A stretch of DNA of 64,000 nt from CAG-826 sp964654155 (GCA_964654155.1 CAZZGL010000002.1:1-64000); one strand, 5' to 3'. Numbered from the stretch's first letter, positions 26,854 through 36,131 are shown. Numbers and translations: made by a program. Notes: generated from the sequence alone by a model not told the origin.

Positions 26854-28257
26854 TTAAGCAACATATGAACTAATAAGAGGATAATTAAGAGTTGGATATT
26901 GACCATCAACAATCTTCCAAATAGTATTATCATAACCATTATAATATGAAGAAGACTTTAATTCTGCATCAGTTAAAACAGCACAATTAGTAACCATTCC
27001 TAAATTGGTATCGCCACTACCTGGCTTGTTTGCCGCTAAATGCGTTTGTGTAAAGCAAATATCTCTAGCCGTTCCCTCTAAAACATTGTTTGTAAATTTT
27101 AACGCATAACAATCAGAAATACTTCCCCAAGTTTTTCCAGCAAAGGCATATTTACCATTTGTTTGAACACCATTACTATCAATTTCTTTTTTATTTGTGC
27201 TAACTGCGGAACCGCTAGAATAATCCATTAATGGACGATCAACATTCCAGTATTTCCAAGAAGGATCGGTATTATTCGCTTCAGTTGTATGATCCGCGCC
27301 ATTACCAATTTTTCCAATATAATCAGCGTTATAATCCATAAATTCATTTGGTAAAACAACATCGCTAGTTAAGGAAACAACATTTTTAACCACTCCTGAA
27401 GCTGCAACAATTCCAGCAACTCCACCTAAATTACAATCGTTATCGTAGTAGTGGGTTCCCATAGATGCAGAACATGAGCTTGTTATAACACAATTTTCAA
27501 GGGTACCGGAAATATTACCAGCAACAACACCAACAATGGTTTTTCCTCTAACTTTAATGTTGTCAAAAACTACATTTCTAACTATTCCTGAACTTCCTAT
27601 TATTTGGAATAAGCCAATATTATTTCCTGATTTATGGCAATCTTCTGTAAATAAAGAATTTCCCCAATAAACTTCTTCACTCGATGTTGCTGAAGAACAA
27701 TAATACACTTTTGCATTCTTGACGGTATAGCCATTTCCTTCTAAAATACCATGGAAATAATCATTTTTTGTACTTGTCTCTTCATAGAATCTTCCTAATG
27801 GTTCAAAATTTGAAATTGAAGATAAGTCAATGTCATTACCTAATACATAAACGCCTTTTAAATTATCATTAATCGCTTGAAATTCAGCTGCAGTAGTAAT
27901 AACTTTAGTAGCAATTATCGCTGGAATCTTTTCTTTTGTATCATCTTTAAAAGTAACAATAATTTCTTTTTCTCCAGAACCAATTTGTTCCATGAATAAT
28001 CCTTGTAATGTTAAAATATTGTCTTTAAAGCCAAATTCATTTGCTTTACTCTTTGCTCTTCCGCAACTAACAGAAGCAATTTTCTTATCACTTTCTAATT
28101 TTACAGAAACAGAATAGCTTTCTTTTGATGTATCATAAATAATTCGATCTTCATAAATCGTATCTCCAACTTTATATGTTGGTCCTCCACTTGATCCACA
28201 TGCAGTCAAAGTGGCAACTGTCAAAGCTATAGTAACTAATGGTAAAACTTTTTTCAT
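26854..28257 (-). CDS. Surface lipoprotein with GLUG-like repeats
   Basis: The 467-residue protein has a lipobox (LTAC, Cys20) and a small beta domain. From about residue 150 it shows repeated GLUG-type beta-helix turns (FHGILEGNGYTVKNAKV, IGLFQIIGSSGIVRNVVF, VGVVAGNISGTLENCVI, LGGVAGIVAASGVVKNVV). Such right-handed helices occur in adhesins and in glycan-binding surface proteins. No catalytic residues are recognised. Its place between the permease and phosphorylase genes suggests that it captures glucan or oligosaccharides for the transporter. That role is inferred. Confidence 0.75.
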   Translation of the reverse strand: MKKVLPLVTIALTVATLTACGSSGGPTYKVGDTIYEDRIIYDTSKESYSVSVKLESDKKIASVSCGRAKSKANEFGFKDNILTLQGLFMEQIGSGEKEIIVTFKDDTKEKIPAIIATKVITTAAEFQAINDNLKGVYVLGNDIDLSSISNFEPLGRFYEETSTKNDYFHGILEGNGYTVKNAKVYYCSSATSSEEVYWGNSLFTEDCHKSGNNIGLFQIIGSSGIVRNVVFDNIKVRGKTIVGVVAGNISGTLENCVITSSCSASMGTHYYDNDCNLGGVAGIVAASGVVKNVVSLTSDVVLPNEFMDYNADYIGKIGNGADHTTEANNTDPSWKYWNVDRPLMDYSSGSAVSTNKKEIDSNGVQTNGKYAFAGKTWGSISDCYALKFTNNVLEGTARDICFTQTHLAANKPGSGDTNLGMVTNCAVLTDAELKSSSYYNGYDNTIWKIVDGQYPTLNYPLISSYVA

Positions 28258-28275
28258 TTCTTTTTCCTCCTAAGT

Positions 28276-29214
28276 CTAACCTTTTAATCCACCAACAGAT
28301 GTATTTTCCATAATTGTTTTTGAAAAGCAACAGAATAATACAACTATTGGAATAAGTGCAATAATAATTGTTGCAAACAATAATGTATAATTTCCTTGTT
28401 GTACCATTGTCGTTTGCAATAGTTTTAAACCAACCGCAATTGTTGGCTTTTCTGGTAAATAAATCGATGGTGTCAAGTAATCATTCCACAAACCAATTAA
28501 TTGAATTACCGCAATTGCAATAACTGGTCCTTTCGCCATTGGAATAATTATTCTAAAAAATATTTTAAAATCACTTGCTCCATCTATACGAGCTGCTTCT
28601 ACATATGTCCAAGATAAATTTTTAAAGAAACTATATAGTAGCAAGAAATTCATTCCAAATCCTCCTGAATATAAGAAGATACATCCTATAACAGTATTTG
28701 ATAAATGAAGCGCATCCATAAGTTGAATTTGACTTGGAAGCGAGCCAACGATAGGAACAATAAGTGAAAAAACAACAACAGAAAATATTAATTTTCGACC
28801 TGGAAATTCATATTTCGCTACAACATATGCTGCGGCAGAAGAGGTAAATACTGTCACAATAGTTCCTACTCCCGCGATTAACACCGACATACCTAACATT
28901 TGAAAAACAGTAAAACCTTTTGTTGCGGCATCTTTATAATTCCACGCATTAATAAAATTGCCCCATTCCCAAGTTTTTGGTAACGACATAAAATTACTAG
29001 CAAAATCATCTTTTGTTTTTAAAGCATTCATAATTACCCATAAAAACGGGAAAATAAATGAAATAGCAAACAACACAAAGATAATAAACATCACTATAAA
29101 TAACGCTTTTTCACCTTTATGTCTTTTATAGAGAATGTCATATTTTTTCTCATATTTTTCTTGCTCATATTGTTGCTTTTTTGCGAATATTTTATCTTTA
29201 ATAAAATCTATCAT
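28276..29214 (-). CDS. Sugar ABC transporter permease, MalG/LacG type
   Basis: The 312-residue inner-membrane protein has six predicted helices. The cytoplasmic EAA loop (EAARIDGASDFKIFFRIIIP), which docks on the ATPase, is present. A basic cytoplasmic N-terminus of about 45 residues precedes the first helix. It begins 2 bp after the MalF-type partner ends. Confidence 0.92.
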   Translation of the reverse strand: MIDFIKDKIFAKKQQYEQEKYEKKYDILYKRHKGEKALFIVMFIIFVLFAISFIFPFLWVIMNALKTKDDFASNFMSLPKTWEWGNFINAWNYKDAATKGFTVFQMLGMSVLIAGVGTIVTVFTSSAAAYVVAKYEFPGRKLIFSVVVFSLIVPIVGSLPSQIQLMDALHLSNTVIGCIFLYSGGFGMNFLLLYSFFKNLSWTYVEAARIDGASDFKIFFRIIIPMAKGPVIAIAVIQLIGLWNDYLTPSIYLPEKPTIAVGLKLLQTTMVQQGNYTLLFATIIIALIPIVVLFCCFSKTIMENTSVGGLKG

Positions 29215-29215
29215 A

Positions 29216-30178
29216 TTAAAAACTCACATCCTCATAAACTCTATTTAACAAACTTCTTGTTCCTAATATTATCGGCGCCCCGATAAGCGAACAGAATAGT
29301 CCAAGTGTCGCTGGAGTGTTCAATCCTGCCCCTCCACTTTCTTGATAAATTTTTAATCCTATTGTCATCGTATCGTAAGTGCCTTCAGTTAAGAAGAATG
29401 GTTGAAGATAAACATTAAAGACAGACATCATTCCTAATACAAATAAGGTTGTAATAGTAGGCCAAGTGAGTGGAACAATTATTTTAAAGAATTCTCTCAT
29501 TGGTTTAACTCCATCCATTTTGCATGATTCTAAAATATCACGAGGAATACGACTCATACCTGAAGTTAATAGAATAACATCATATCCTATACCTGCCCAA
29601 ATACAGAAAATCCAAACCATCCATTTAGCATTTTTATCAATAAATAAGTTTGCAGTTGTTCCGCCAAATAATTTAAAAATAGGCTCTGCAATTCCTTTTG
29701 GAGAAAGACTTAACGAAAAGACTAATGTTAAAACAACAAGAGGCAATATATTTGGTAAGTAAAAAATAATTTTGAAAAATCCGTTACCTGATATTTTTTT
29801 AAATATAAAATACGAGAAAAACATTGCAATAGGTAATGTTATAAGACAAGAAATGATAAAATACACTCCTGATGCCTTAAACATTGATTGAGTGGAATCC
29901 ATCTTAAATGATAAAAACAATGTTTTAAAGTTATAAAACAAGTCATTAAAAGGAAGCCATACAAGTTTACCTTTTTTCACCACCTGAAAAGTTAATAAAA
30001 TCGAGTTAATGTTAACGCCAATCCACATTAATAAAAAATGAGCAACAGGATACGCAAGCATTGCAATAATAAATATTGTTTCTCCCTTTATTTTTCTTTT
30101 TCTAGATTTAGGTTTATTGGATTTTATTTCGTTTTCATTAATAGCATTTTTTTCATTATTCGTCATTACGTTTTCCAT
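29216..30178 (-). CDS. Sugar ABC transporter permease, MalF/UgpA type
   Basis: The 320-residue membrane protein has a lysine-rich N-terminus of about 30 residues and six helices. Its EAA-like loop (LESCKMDGVKPMREFFKIIV) shows the usual Gly. It pairs with the following MalG-type permease and lies 5 bp after the binding-protein gene. Confidence 0.92.
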   Translation of the reverse strand: MENVMTNNEKNAINENEIKSNKPKSRKRKIKGETIFIIAMLAYPVAHFLLMWIGVNINSILLTFQVVKKGKLVWLPFNDLFYNFKTLFLSFKMDSTQSMFKASGVYFIISCLITLPIAMFFSYFIFKKISGNGFFKIIFYLPNILPLVVLTLVFSLSLSPKGIAEPIFKLFGGTTANLFIDKNAKWMVWIFCIWAGIGYDVILLTSGMSRIPRDILESCKMDGVKPMREFFKIIVPLTWPTITTLFVLGMMSVFNVYLQPFFLTEGTYDTMTIGLKIYQESGGAGLNTPATLGLFCSLIGAPIILGTRSLLNRVYEDVSF

Positions 30179-30183
30179 ACTAA

Positions 30184-31605
30184 TTATTTAATTCCGGCAT
30201 TTCTTGCCCAAACTGTCCATCCATCTTGTGCTCTTTTATAAATATTAGCGCCAACTATAGATGGTGTATTTTCTGTTGGATTAGAACACGCGGATTGATA
30301 GAAATATTTATTTTCAAGCCATGGCATAAAAGTAGTTGTATTCCAAATAGCAATTTCGCTTTTACTTGCCAAATGGAAACCTTTTGATTTTGTTAATTTG
30401 TCATGAACTGACTTAATATATGTATCATTAGTTTCAATACTTGATAAATCAACATTAGAATAATCAAACGCTAAGAAGGCTCCTTCTGCTTTTTCAACAA
30501 ATGTTCTACAAGCTTCTTCGGTTGCCATATATAACAAGAAATCCTTAGCTAATTCTTTGTTTGGTGTATTTTCTGGAATGATCATTGAATCACCAAATCC
30601 AACTAAATAATTATAATCTTGTGCATTTGCAACAGCTTTTGGTGTTTGCATCATTGCTATATTAAAATCTAAATCTTTTCCAATTGCGTTTTTAATTTCT
30701 TTTTTCGCCCATTGAGCATATGGAATCATAGCAACTTCACCACTTGCAAATTGAGATTGGGCAGAAATCAACTTTTGTGAGTATGAATCTGAAGTTGAAT
30801 AATTAGGATTTAACGCGATGAGGTTATACCACATTTCATAAGCTTGAATAAACTCTTTATAATTATTACTAGGATTATAAACTTCCGCGCTTTCAAACTT
30901 TTTAAAGTTTTCTATTTTTTCTTCTCCCGCTAATTGGGCCCACCATTCAAAAACAATATAATCCCAATAATATTGTCTATCTGCACCAGACCATGCAATA
31001 GGTTTAATAGTATTTCTTGTTCCTTCAATTATAATTTGAGAATCATTTATTTTTTTGCATAGAGCAACTAATTCATCATAAGTATTTGGAACTTCCCAAC
31101 CATATTTTTTAAACATATCAATATTATAAACAAATCCGCCAGCACCTTGTGTATAGCAAACTTTATAGAAATGTTCTACTCCATCTTTTCCTGCAGTTTT
31201 TGAATATTCGACCGCGCCATCGATAACTCTATCTTCAAATGTTGTATTTTCAAAGCCATCAACTTTACTTGAAAATAAGTCATCTAAGTTTGCTAATAAA
31301 CCTCTAGCCGCATAGTTTTGCCAGTTTATATCATGTGACATATAAATATCATAATCAGAAGTATGTTCGAGTTGATCTTCAATTCTATCTAAAATTGTTG
31401 AATCAACATCCGCCACAACTTTAATACCAGTCTTTTCTTCATAATCACTAGCTATTTGACTAAGCCATTCTGTTCCGTATCCTCCATCATAGACACAAAT
31501 TCTTAATTCATCCTCTGCACGAGAATTTCCTCCTCCACATGAGACAAGAGTGCTTCCTAGTACCAACACTGATAATGGAAGAACAAATAATTTTTTGATT
31601 TTCAT
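30184..31605 (-). CDS. Sugar ABC transporter substrate-binding lipoprotein
   Basis: The 473-residue family 1 extracellular binding protein has a lipobox (LVSC, Cys23) followed by a Gly/Asn linker. The bilobal core opens with ELRICVYDGGYGTEWLSQIA. ATG 31605 follows a strong AGGAGGAG site and gives a proper signal peptide. The in-frame extension of 27 residues does not. It is the first gene of the operon, just after the promoter at 31658-31686 and the operator at 31635-31646. By context the ligand should be a beta-1,3-glucooligosaccharide. Confidence 0.9.
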   Translation of the reverse strand: MKIKKLFVLPLSVLVLGSTLVSCGGGNSRAEDELRICVYDGGYGTEWLSQIASDYEEKTGIKVVADVDSTILDRIEDQLEHTSDYDIYMSHDINWQNYAARGLLANLDDLFSSKVDGFENTTFEDRVIDGAVEYSKTAGKDGVEHFYKVCYTQGAGGFVYNIDMFKKYGWEVPNTYDELVALCKKINDSQIIIEGTRNTIKPIAWSGADRQYYWDYIVFEWWAQLAGEEKIENFKKFESAEVYNPSNNYKEFIQAYEMWYNLIALNPNYSTSDSYSQKLISAQSQFASGEVAMIPYAQWAKKEIKNAIGKDLDFNIAMMQTPKAVANAQDYNYLVGFGDSMIIPENTPNKELAKDFLLYMATEEACRTFVEKAEGAFLAFDYSNVDLSSIETNDTYIKSVHDKLTKSKGFHLASKSEIAIWNTTTFMPWLENKYFYQSACSNPTENTPSIVGANIYKRAQDGWTVWARNAGIK

Positions 31606-31634
31606 AATTTCTCCTCCTCGGTTAATAATTTTAA

Positions 31635-31646
31635 GAAACCGATTTC
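31635..31646. promoter_or_regulatory. LacI-type operator downstream of the transporter promoter
   Basis: GAAACCGATTTC is a near-palindrome with a central CG, of the LacI/GalR type. It lies just downstream of the -10 box of the minus-strand transporter promoter, where bound repressor would block transcription. It closely matches the sites at 31799 and 36031. Confidence 0.7.
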
Positions 31647-31657
31647 CTACATAAGTA

Positions 31658-31686
31658 ATTATAATAATTATAATTATTAAAGTCAA
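31658..31686 (-). promoter_or_regulatory. Promoter of the beta-glucan transport and degradation operon
   Basis: TTGACT (31681-31686), a 17-bp spacer and a perfect TATAAT (31658-31663) on the minus strand. No terminator is evident before 17192, so it probably drives about 14 kb. Confidence 0.8.
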
Positions 31687-31694
31687 ACAAAAAA

Positions 31695-31708
31695 TGTAAG
31701 CGTTTTCC
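31695..31708. promoter_or_regulatory. cre-like catabolite control site
   Basis: TGTAAGCGTTTTCC matches 13 of 14 positions of the Gram-positive CcpA site TGWAANCGNTNWCA. It lies in the divergent region between the transporter operon and the GH16 gene. Whether the organism has CcpA cannot be seen here. Confidence 0.5.
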
Positions 31709-31798
31709 CGTGAATGTTTATTTAAGCTAATTGAAAATAACTGCTTTTTCTACTTTTTGTTGTTATTAATTCTTATTTATGCTACATTTTAAGAAAAG

Positions 31799-31810
31799 GA
31801 AATCGATTTC
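31799..31810. promoter_or_regulatory. LacI-type operator before the divergent GH16 gene
   Basis: GAAATCGATTTC is a perfect 12-bp palindrome placed just before the AGGAGG of the plus-strand GH16 gene. A sharp promoter for that gene is not evident. The best candidates for -10 lie at 31775-31790. Confidence 0.7.
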
Positions 31811-31825
31811 TCAGGAGGAATTCTA

Positions 31826-33271
31826 ATGAAAAAAACTTTTTTACCTATATTACCTCTAATAGCGGTAATTTGCTCATGCGGAGGAGAAACTAAACCATCT
31901 AATAATAGTATTACGATTGACCCAAATACCTACTATAATCAAGTTCAAGATAATGCTAAGTTTGATCAAAATAACTCAAAAAATTTCATTCAAACAATGG
32001 AAAATGGACTTAATGATGATATTTTCTATTCATTAGAAGGTGCTTGGCATACCGATGTTGCTGGTGGTGAACATAATGGTATGAAACATCATAATTTATT
32101 TTATACAAACGATGGAACAAACTCATATTTAGCAATCAAAGGAAGAGGTTACTATAATAGAGAATCAGACACCATCGAAGGAAAACCTGAAGGTGGTTGT
32201 ATAGTAACTAAAGAACACTTAGGTCCAGGAAGATATGAAATCCAAATGGCGGCAATGCCTCGTGAAGGTGGAGTTACCGCAATGTGGTCATATTGCACAA
32301 CAACAGGAAACGAAGCTACAAGTCAAAATGAAATTGATATCGAAATAGGTGGTACCACAAATGGCACCAATTATGAACAAATTTGGTGTACATCTTGGAC
32401 TACTAAAACGACAAAGAAAACCGATACTGTAGATGTTACTGATAAAGTATTCATGAATGATGGAAAAATTCATAAATATACATTCGATTGGTATACCAAT
32501 TACAAAAATACAGATATTAGACGTGTTGATTGGTTTATTGACGGAATTTATATAGATTCAATTGAAGGTAATATGGTTCCAGAACATGAAATGCCTTTAT
32601 GGATAGGATTATGGTTCCCACCTCTTTGGTCAGGACAAGCAAGTTTTGACAAAGATTATTTATTGATTAAAGAAATTTCTTATCGAGCTTTTGATGAAGT
32701 TGATCAATATTATGAATCATGCAGAAGTGAACCGGGTTACAATAAAATCAATCCAAGTGAAGCAAATATTCAAACATTAGATTTTAATGAAATTAAAAAT
32801 TTAAACAAAATATCAAATCCAGATTTTGAAACATTAGATTTAGCCAAAAAAGATAATTCCTACTATGGTTGGAAAATTGATAACGCTTCTAAAGGAACAG
32901 TTGAATTAACAACAGGAAAAAATGGAAATGGATATAAATTAAATGCTTCAAACAATACAAGTGAAATGTTCCATGGTCAATATTTAAAACAAACAATTAC
33001 TAACACTTTTGAAGGATTTAAATATTCTTTCTCAATTGATGCAAAATTATATAACGAAACAAGCGAAGGAAATGTCGAAATCTATATTAAAGATTCATTG
33101 AATAAAACAATAACAAAAGAAATAATTGCGGTAACATCATTAACTTATGAAACTATAACAAGAGAATTAACATTACCTGAAAATGCATATCAAATAGAAA
33201 TTGATATCACTAGTGAAAACGGTTCTGTTTGTTATGATAACGCTTCTCTTATTTATTTAGGAAATAATTAA
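31826..33271 (+). CDS. GH16-family lipoprotein glycanase with C-terminal CBM-like domain
   Basis: The 481-residue protein has a lipoprotein signal (ICSC, Cys18). The GH16 fold spans about 45-290, with E169, D171 and E173 in NEIDIEIGG and a substrate strand GGVTAMWSY in place of the usual WPAMW. This divergence puts it outside the laminarinase subfamily of the other two GH16 enzymes here, closer to the agarase and porphyranase side, so its true substrate may differ. The last 150 residues (ISNPDFETLDL...) form a CBM4/9-like jelly roll. It is divergent from the transporter operon and shares its LacI-type operator region. Confidence 0.82.
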   Translation: MKKTFLPILPLIAVICSCGGETKPSNNSITIDPNTYYNQVQDNAKFDQNNSKNFIQTMENGLNDDIFYSLEGAWHTDVAGGEHNGMKHHNLFYTNDGTNSYLAIKGRGYYNRESDTIEGKPEGGCIVTKEHLGPGRYEIQMAAMPREGGVTAMWSYCTTTGNEATSQNEIDIEIGGTTNGTNYEQIWCTSWTTKTTKKTDTVDVTDKVFMNDGKIHKYTFDWYTNYKNTDIRRVDWFIDGIYIDSIEGNMVPEHEMPLWIGLWFPPLWSGQASFDKDYLLIKEISYRAFDEVDQYYESCRSEPGYNKINPSEANIQTLDFNEIKNLNKISNPDFETLDLAKKDNSYYGWKIDNASKGTVELTTGKNGNGYKLNASNNTSEMFHGQYLKQTITNTFEGFKYSFSIDAKLYNETSEGNVEIYIKDSLNKTITKEIIAVTSLTYETITRELTLPENAYQIEIDITSENGSVCYDNASLIYLGNN

Positions 33272-33293
33272 TACAGAAACAATAAAAATCCAC

Positions 33294-33326
33294 AAAAAAA
33301 GTCGGGAATAACTACCCGGCTTTTTT
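33294..33326. terminator. Bidirectional terminator between convergent genes
   Basis: A 6-bp GC-rich stem (GTCGGG at 33301 with CCCGGC at 33315) is flanked by A and T runs. It can stop both the plus-strand GH16 and the minus-strand CBM lipoprotein. Confidence 0.85.
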
Positions 33327-33341
33327 AGATAGTGCGATATA

Positions 33342-35969
33342 CTAAGCAACTTCAGTCCAAGAAATATTTGATAATTTAATCGTATTTCTTGAATCTAATG
33401 GCTTACCAAATTGCATATCAATTGAAGAAATATCGCTACCTTCAGTATATACTACTTCAATAGTATTATCTCCAGCTACTAATTCAAAATTTTCTCCATT
33501 TACAGCAACTGTTATAGCATCTTCAGAGTTAATTGTTAATGTTAATTTATACTCTTTTCCTGAAGTTAAATTTAAATTCTTATAAAATATTTGAAATCCG
33601 TAATCACAATTTCCTGCAACAAATTCATAATCGAATACTAATTCATCGTTAAGCATATATGATGTGTGAACAACAACATTACTTCCACACCATTCTTGAT
33701 CATTCCAATAAACAAACTCATCATAACCCATTGTTTTTTCTTCACCAAAATTGATAGTAATCGCTCCTTCAGGCATCAATGATGTGTCTGTTGTTACTTC
33801 GCCACTTCCAGATGTTTCTCCACCAGCTTCTCCGCTACTGGAACTTTCAGATTCATGATTACACGTGACAGATTCTATAGTACAATTGCCGGAATATGAA
33901 CCGCTAACTATAGACATAGTAAGTTTATAATCGCCATTATCTGTATGTAGGATAATTGATACATCTCTTTCTGACTCTGCGCCTGTAATAATATTTACTT
34001 GCAAATTATTATCAGACAAATTTGCAAATTCTAAATTAGTAACTATACCAACTGAAACACTACAATCTTCTTGTGTTGGAGCTTTTGTAACTTTATAAGC
34101 TAAATCTTTCCATGTGAATGTGAAATTATTTGCCGCGCCTGCAGTGGTATTTGCCGTTACTGCATAGCATTCGTTTTCTGTCGTGATTTCACCACTTCCA
34201 GATGTTTCTCCACCTTCAGAACTTTCGGATGAAGAAATTACAAAGTCAGTTTTAATAACAACATAATCAGAATCTTCATATGTTTCATCTCCTATAGCTT
34301 TAACTTGAATACTATAAGTTCCTGCAGGAAGATCTTTATGGCATGTAATTGTGCCACCATTAGTAATATCTTGTTCCGCTACCACAGAATTTGTTGAATC
34401 TAAAATTTGTAAATGATAACCTGTTGCATTTGTTACTGCAGCACAAGCAAAAATATTACTTCCATCGCCAGCAACATTTATAACTCCACCTACTATATTA
34501 CTTAACTTATTTCCTGTGTCTCCAGTATCTCCACTAGTTGAACCACTTGTGTTACCACTGCTAGAACCATCAGTTGCGGTCCAATTCACATTAGTTAATT
34601 TAATTGTATTTCTTAAATCTGTTGATTTATCAACTTGCATGCTTAATGATCCGCTTTGAGCTCCGCCTTCAGTATACGTTACTTCAATATCGTTATCACC
34701 TGATTTTAAATTAAATGTTGTGCCATTTATTTTAACCTTAACATCATCTTCAGTATTTATATTCATTGTTAATTTATACTCTTTACCTATAGTTAAAGCT
34801 ATATTCTTATAAAACACTTGGAATCCCCAATCAGTCGCGGAATTGCCATCATATTCATAATCAAACACTATTTCATGATTATACATATATGCATCGTGAA
34901 CAGTTACTGAACTTCCACACCACCATTGATCATTCCAATAAATATACTTATTTAACGGCATTGCTGTTTCTTCACCAAATTTAATATCAACTTTTTCATT
35001 AGGATCCACTTCTGTAGGATTTCCAATCATTAAATATCCAAACGATGTAGAAACTAAAGAATCCAATACATTTTCTCCATTGCCTTTGGCAATCAATTTT
35101 ATAATATATATACCATCATCTAGTTCTTTAGTTAATTTTGCTCCAGCTGCGGTTATCTCTTCTCTTGCAACCTCTTCATTTGTATCAGCGTTATAATAAA
35201 TTACAGTATAACCTGTCGCACCTTCAACTTTAGCAAATTGAATTACTTTACTATTATCAGAAGATTCTGTTGCAATAACAATTCCTTCAGGTGCTGCCAA
35301 TTGCCCGGCTGTTTCTTCCCAAGAATAATTTGATATAACTATTGTATTTCTTAAATCTGCCGACTTATCAATTTGCATATCTATCGATGCTAAAGCGGCG
35401 TCATTTACTTGAGCTCCCTCAATATAAGTTACTTCAATATCATTATCTCCGGATACTAAATCAAATGCTGTACCATTAACAACAACTTTAACTGAATCTT
35501 CACTGTTAATTTTCATTGTTAATTTATAAGTTTTTCCTGCAGTCAATGATGTATTCTTATAAAATACTTGGAGCCCCCAATTTGTTGTTGATTCAGCAGC
35601 ATATTGATAATCAAATGTAGCCTTATCTTCATGAATATAAGCAGAATGAATTGTTACTGAACTTCCACACCACCATTGATCATTCCAATAAACAAATTTA
35701 TCATTTGGAAGTCCAGAATTACCTTTTTCACCAAACTCAATTGTTACTGAACCATCAGGAATTGTTGAAGTTGAAGAACTTGATCCAGGAGTAACCGTAG
35801 AACTTGGTTCAGGAGTTACGTTTGAACTAGGTTCAGGTGTAGTCGGAGTTACTGTAGTAGGATTTGTTGATGTGGTTGGACTATCTTCTTTATTTCCACC
35901 ACATCCAGTTATCGTAAGACCTAATAATAAAGATGTCGCGACAACAAATAAACTTTTTTTAGATTTCAT
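33342..35969 (-). CDS. Surface lipoprotein with three CBM-like domains and one copy of the shared domain
   Basis: The 875-residue protein starts at ATG 35969, behind GGAGGG, and has a lipobox (ITGC, Cys23). After a Thr/Pro/Ser linker come three related jelly-roll domains at about 73-215, 321-463 and 731-875. Each contains YWNDQ(W/E)WCGS and an NTI(K/V)(L/I)SN ending, like CBM4-family modules. FN3-like beta domains lie between them (VEGATGYTVIYY, VTNATGYHLQIL). The domain shared with the 680-residue surface protein is at about 597-706. There is no catalytic motif. It is probably a polymer-holding surface protein, under its own LacI-type operator. Confidence 0.82.
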   Translation of the reverse strand: MKSKKSLFVVATSLLLGLTITGCGGNKEDSPTTSTNPTTVTPTTPEPSSNVTPEPSSTVTPGSSSSTSTIPDGSVTIEFGEKGNSGLPNDKFVYWNDQWWCGSSVTIHSAYIHEDKATFDYQYAAESTTNWGLQVFYKNTSLTAGKTYKLTMKINSEDSVKVVVNGTAFDLVSGDNDIEVTYIEGAQVNDAALASIDMQIDKSADLRNTIVISNYSWEETAGQLAAPEGIVIATESSDNSKVIQFAKVEGATGYTVIYYNADTNEEVAREEITAAGAKLTKELDDGIYIIKLIAKGNGENVLDSLVSTSFGYLMIGNPTEVDPNEKVDIKFGEETAMPLNKYIYWNDQWWCGSSVTVHDAYMYNHEIVFDYEYDGNSATDWGFQVFYKNIALTIGKEYKLTMNINTEDDVKVKINGTTFNLKSGDNDIEVTYTEGGAQSGSLSMQVDKSTDLRNTIKLTNVNWTATDGSSSGNTSGSTSGDTGDTGNKLSNIVGGVINVAGDGSNIFACAAVTNATGYHLQILDSTNSVVAEQDITNGGTITCHKDLPAGTYSIQVKAIGDETYEDSDYVVIKTDFVISSSESSEGGETSGSGEITTENECYAVTANTTAGAANNFTFTWKDLAYKVTKAPTQEDCSVSVGIVTNLEFANLSDNNLQVNIITGAESERDVSIILHTDNGDYKLTMSIVSGSYSGNCTIESVTCNHESESSSSGEAGGETSGSGEVTTDTSLMPEGAITINFGEEKTMGYDEFVYWNDQEWCGSNVVVHTSYMLNDELVFDYEFVAGNCDYGFQIFYKNLNLTSGKEYKLTLTINSEDAITVAVNGENFELVAGDNTIEVVYTEGSDISSIDMQFGKPLDSRNTIKLSNISWTEVA
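33850..34179. repeat. Third, diverged copy of the shared 110-residue domain
   Basis: This block is similar at the DNA level to 16450-16779, with scattered substitutions, mostly in its middle third (YLQVN becomes NLQVN, FELIKL becomes LEFANL). The outer thirds are nearly identical, which suggests exchange between genes. Confidence 0.85.
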
Positions 35970-36017
35970 ATTAATTTTTCCCTCCATTTATATGAAAAAA
36001 ATCTTTTAAGTAGTTTC

Positions 36018-36046
36018 ATTATAGCACCTTTGAAACCGGTTTCACA
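36018..36046 (-). promoter_or_regulatory. Promoter with internal LacI operator for the CBM lipoprotein
   Basis: TATAAT (36018-36023, minus strand) is preceded at 17 bp by a weak TGTGAA -35. The spacer holds TGAAACCGGTTTCA (36031-36044), a perfect 14-bp palindrome matching the other two operators. Confidence 0.75.
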
Positions 36047-36065
36047 GTATTTATTAAATTAATTA

Positions 36066-36075
36066 CATCGGTTTC
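36066..36075. promoter_or_regulatory. Degenerate second operator
   Basis: CATCGGTTTC matches one half and the centre of the GAAACCGATTTC-type site, about 35 bp upstream of the perfect palindrome. Two sites this close could allow cooperative or looped binding. The match is weak. Confidence 0.35.
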
Positions 36076-36087
36076 TAAAGCTTAAAA

Positions 36088-36131
36088 ATAAAAAAAGTCA
36101 AATAATCAAATTTCCTAATCGATATTTAACT
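36088..36131 (-). terminator. Terminator after the lacI-family gene
   Basis: A 9-bp AT-rich stem (36123-36131 with 36096-36104, one G-U pair) is followed by seven T on the minus strand, 15 bp after the regulator's stop. Confidence 0.65.

Noticed and set aside
31606..31686. 27-residue longer start of the binding protein
   Set aside because: The added residues include the -10 box and operator and would ruin the lipoprotein signal.
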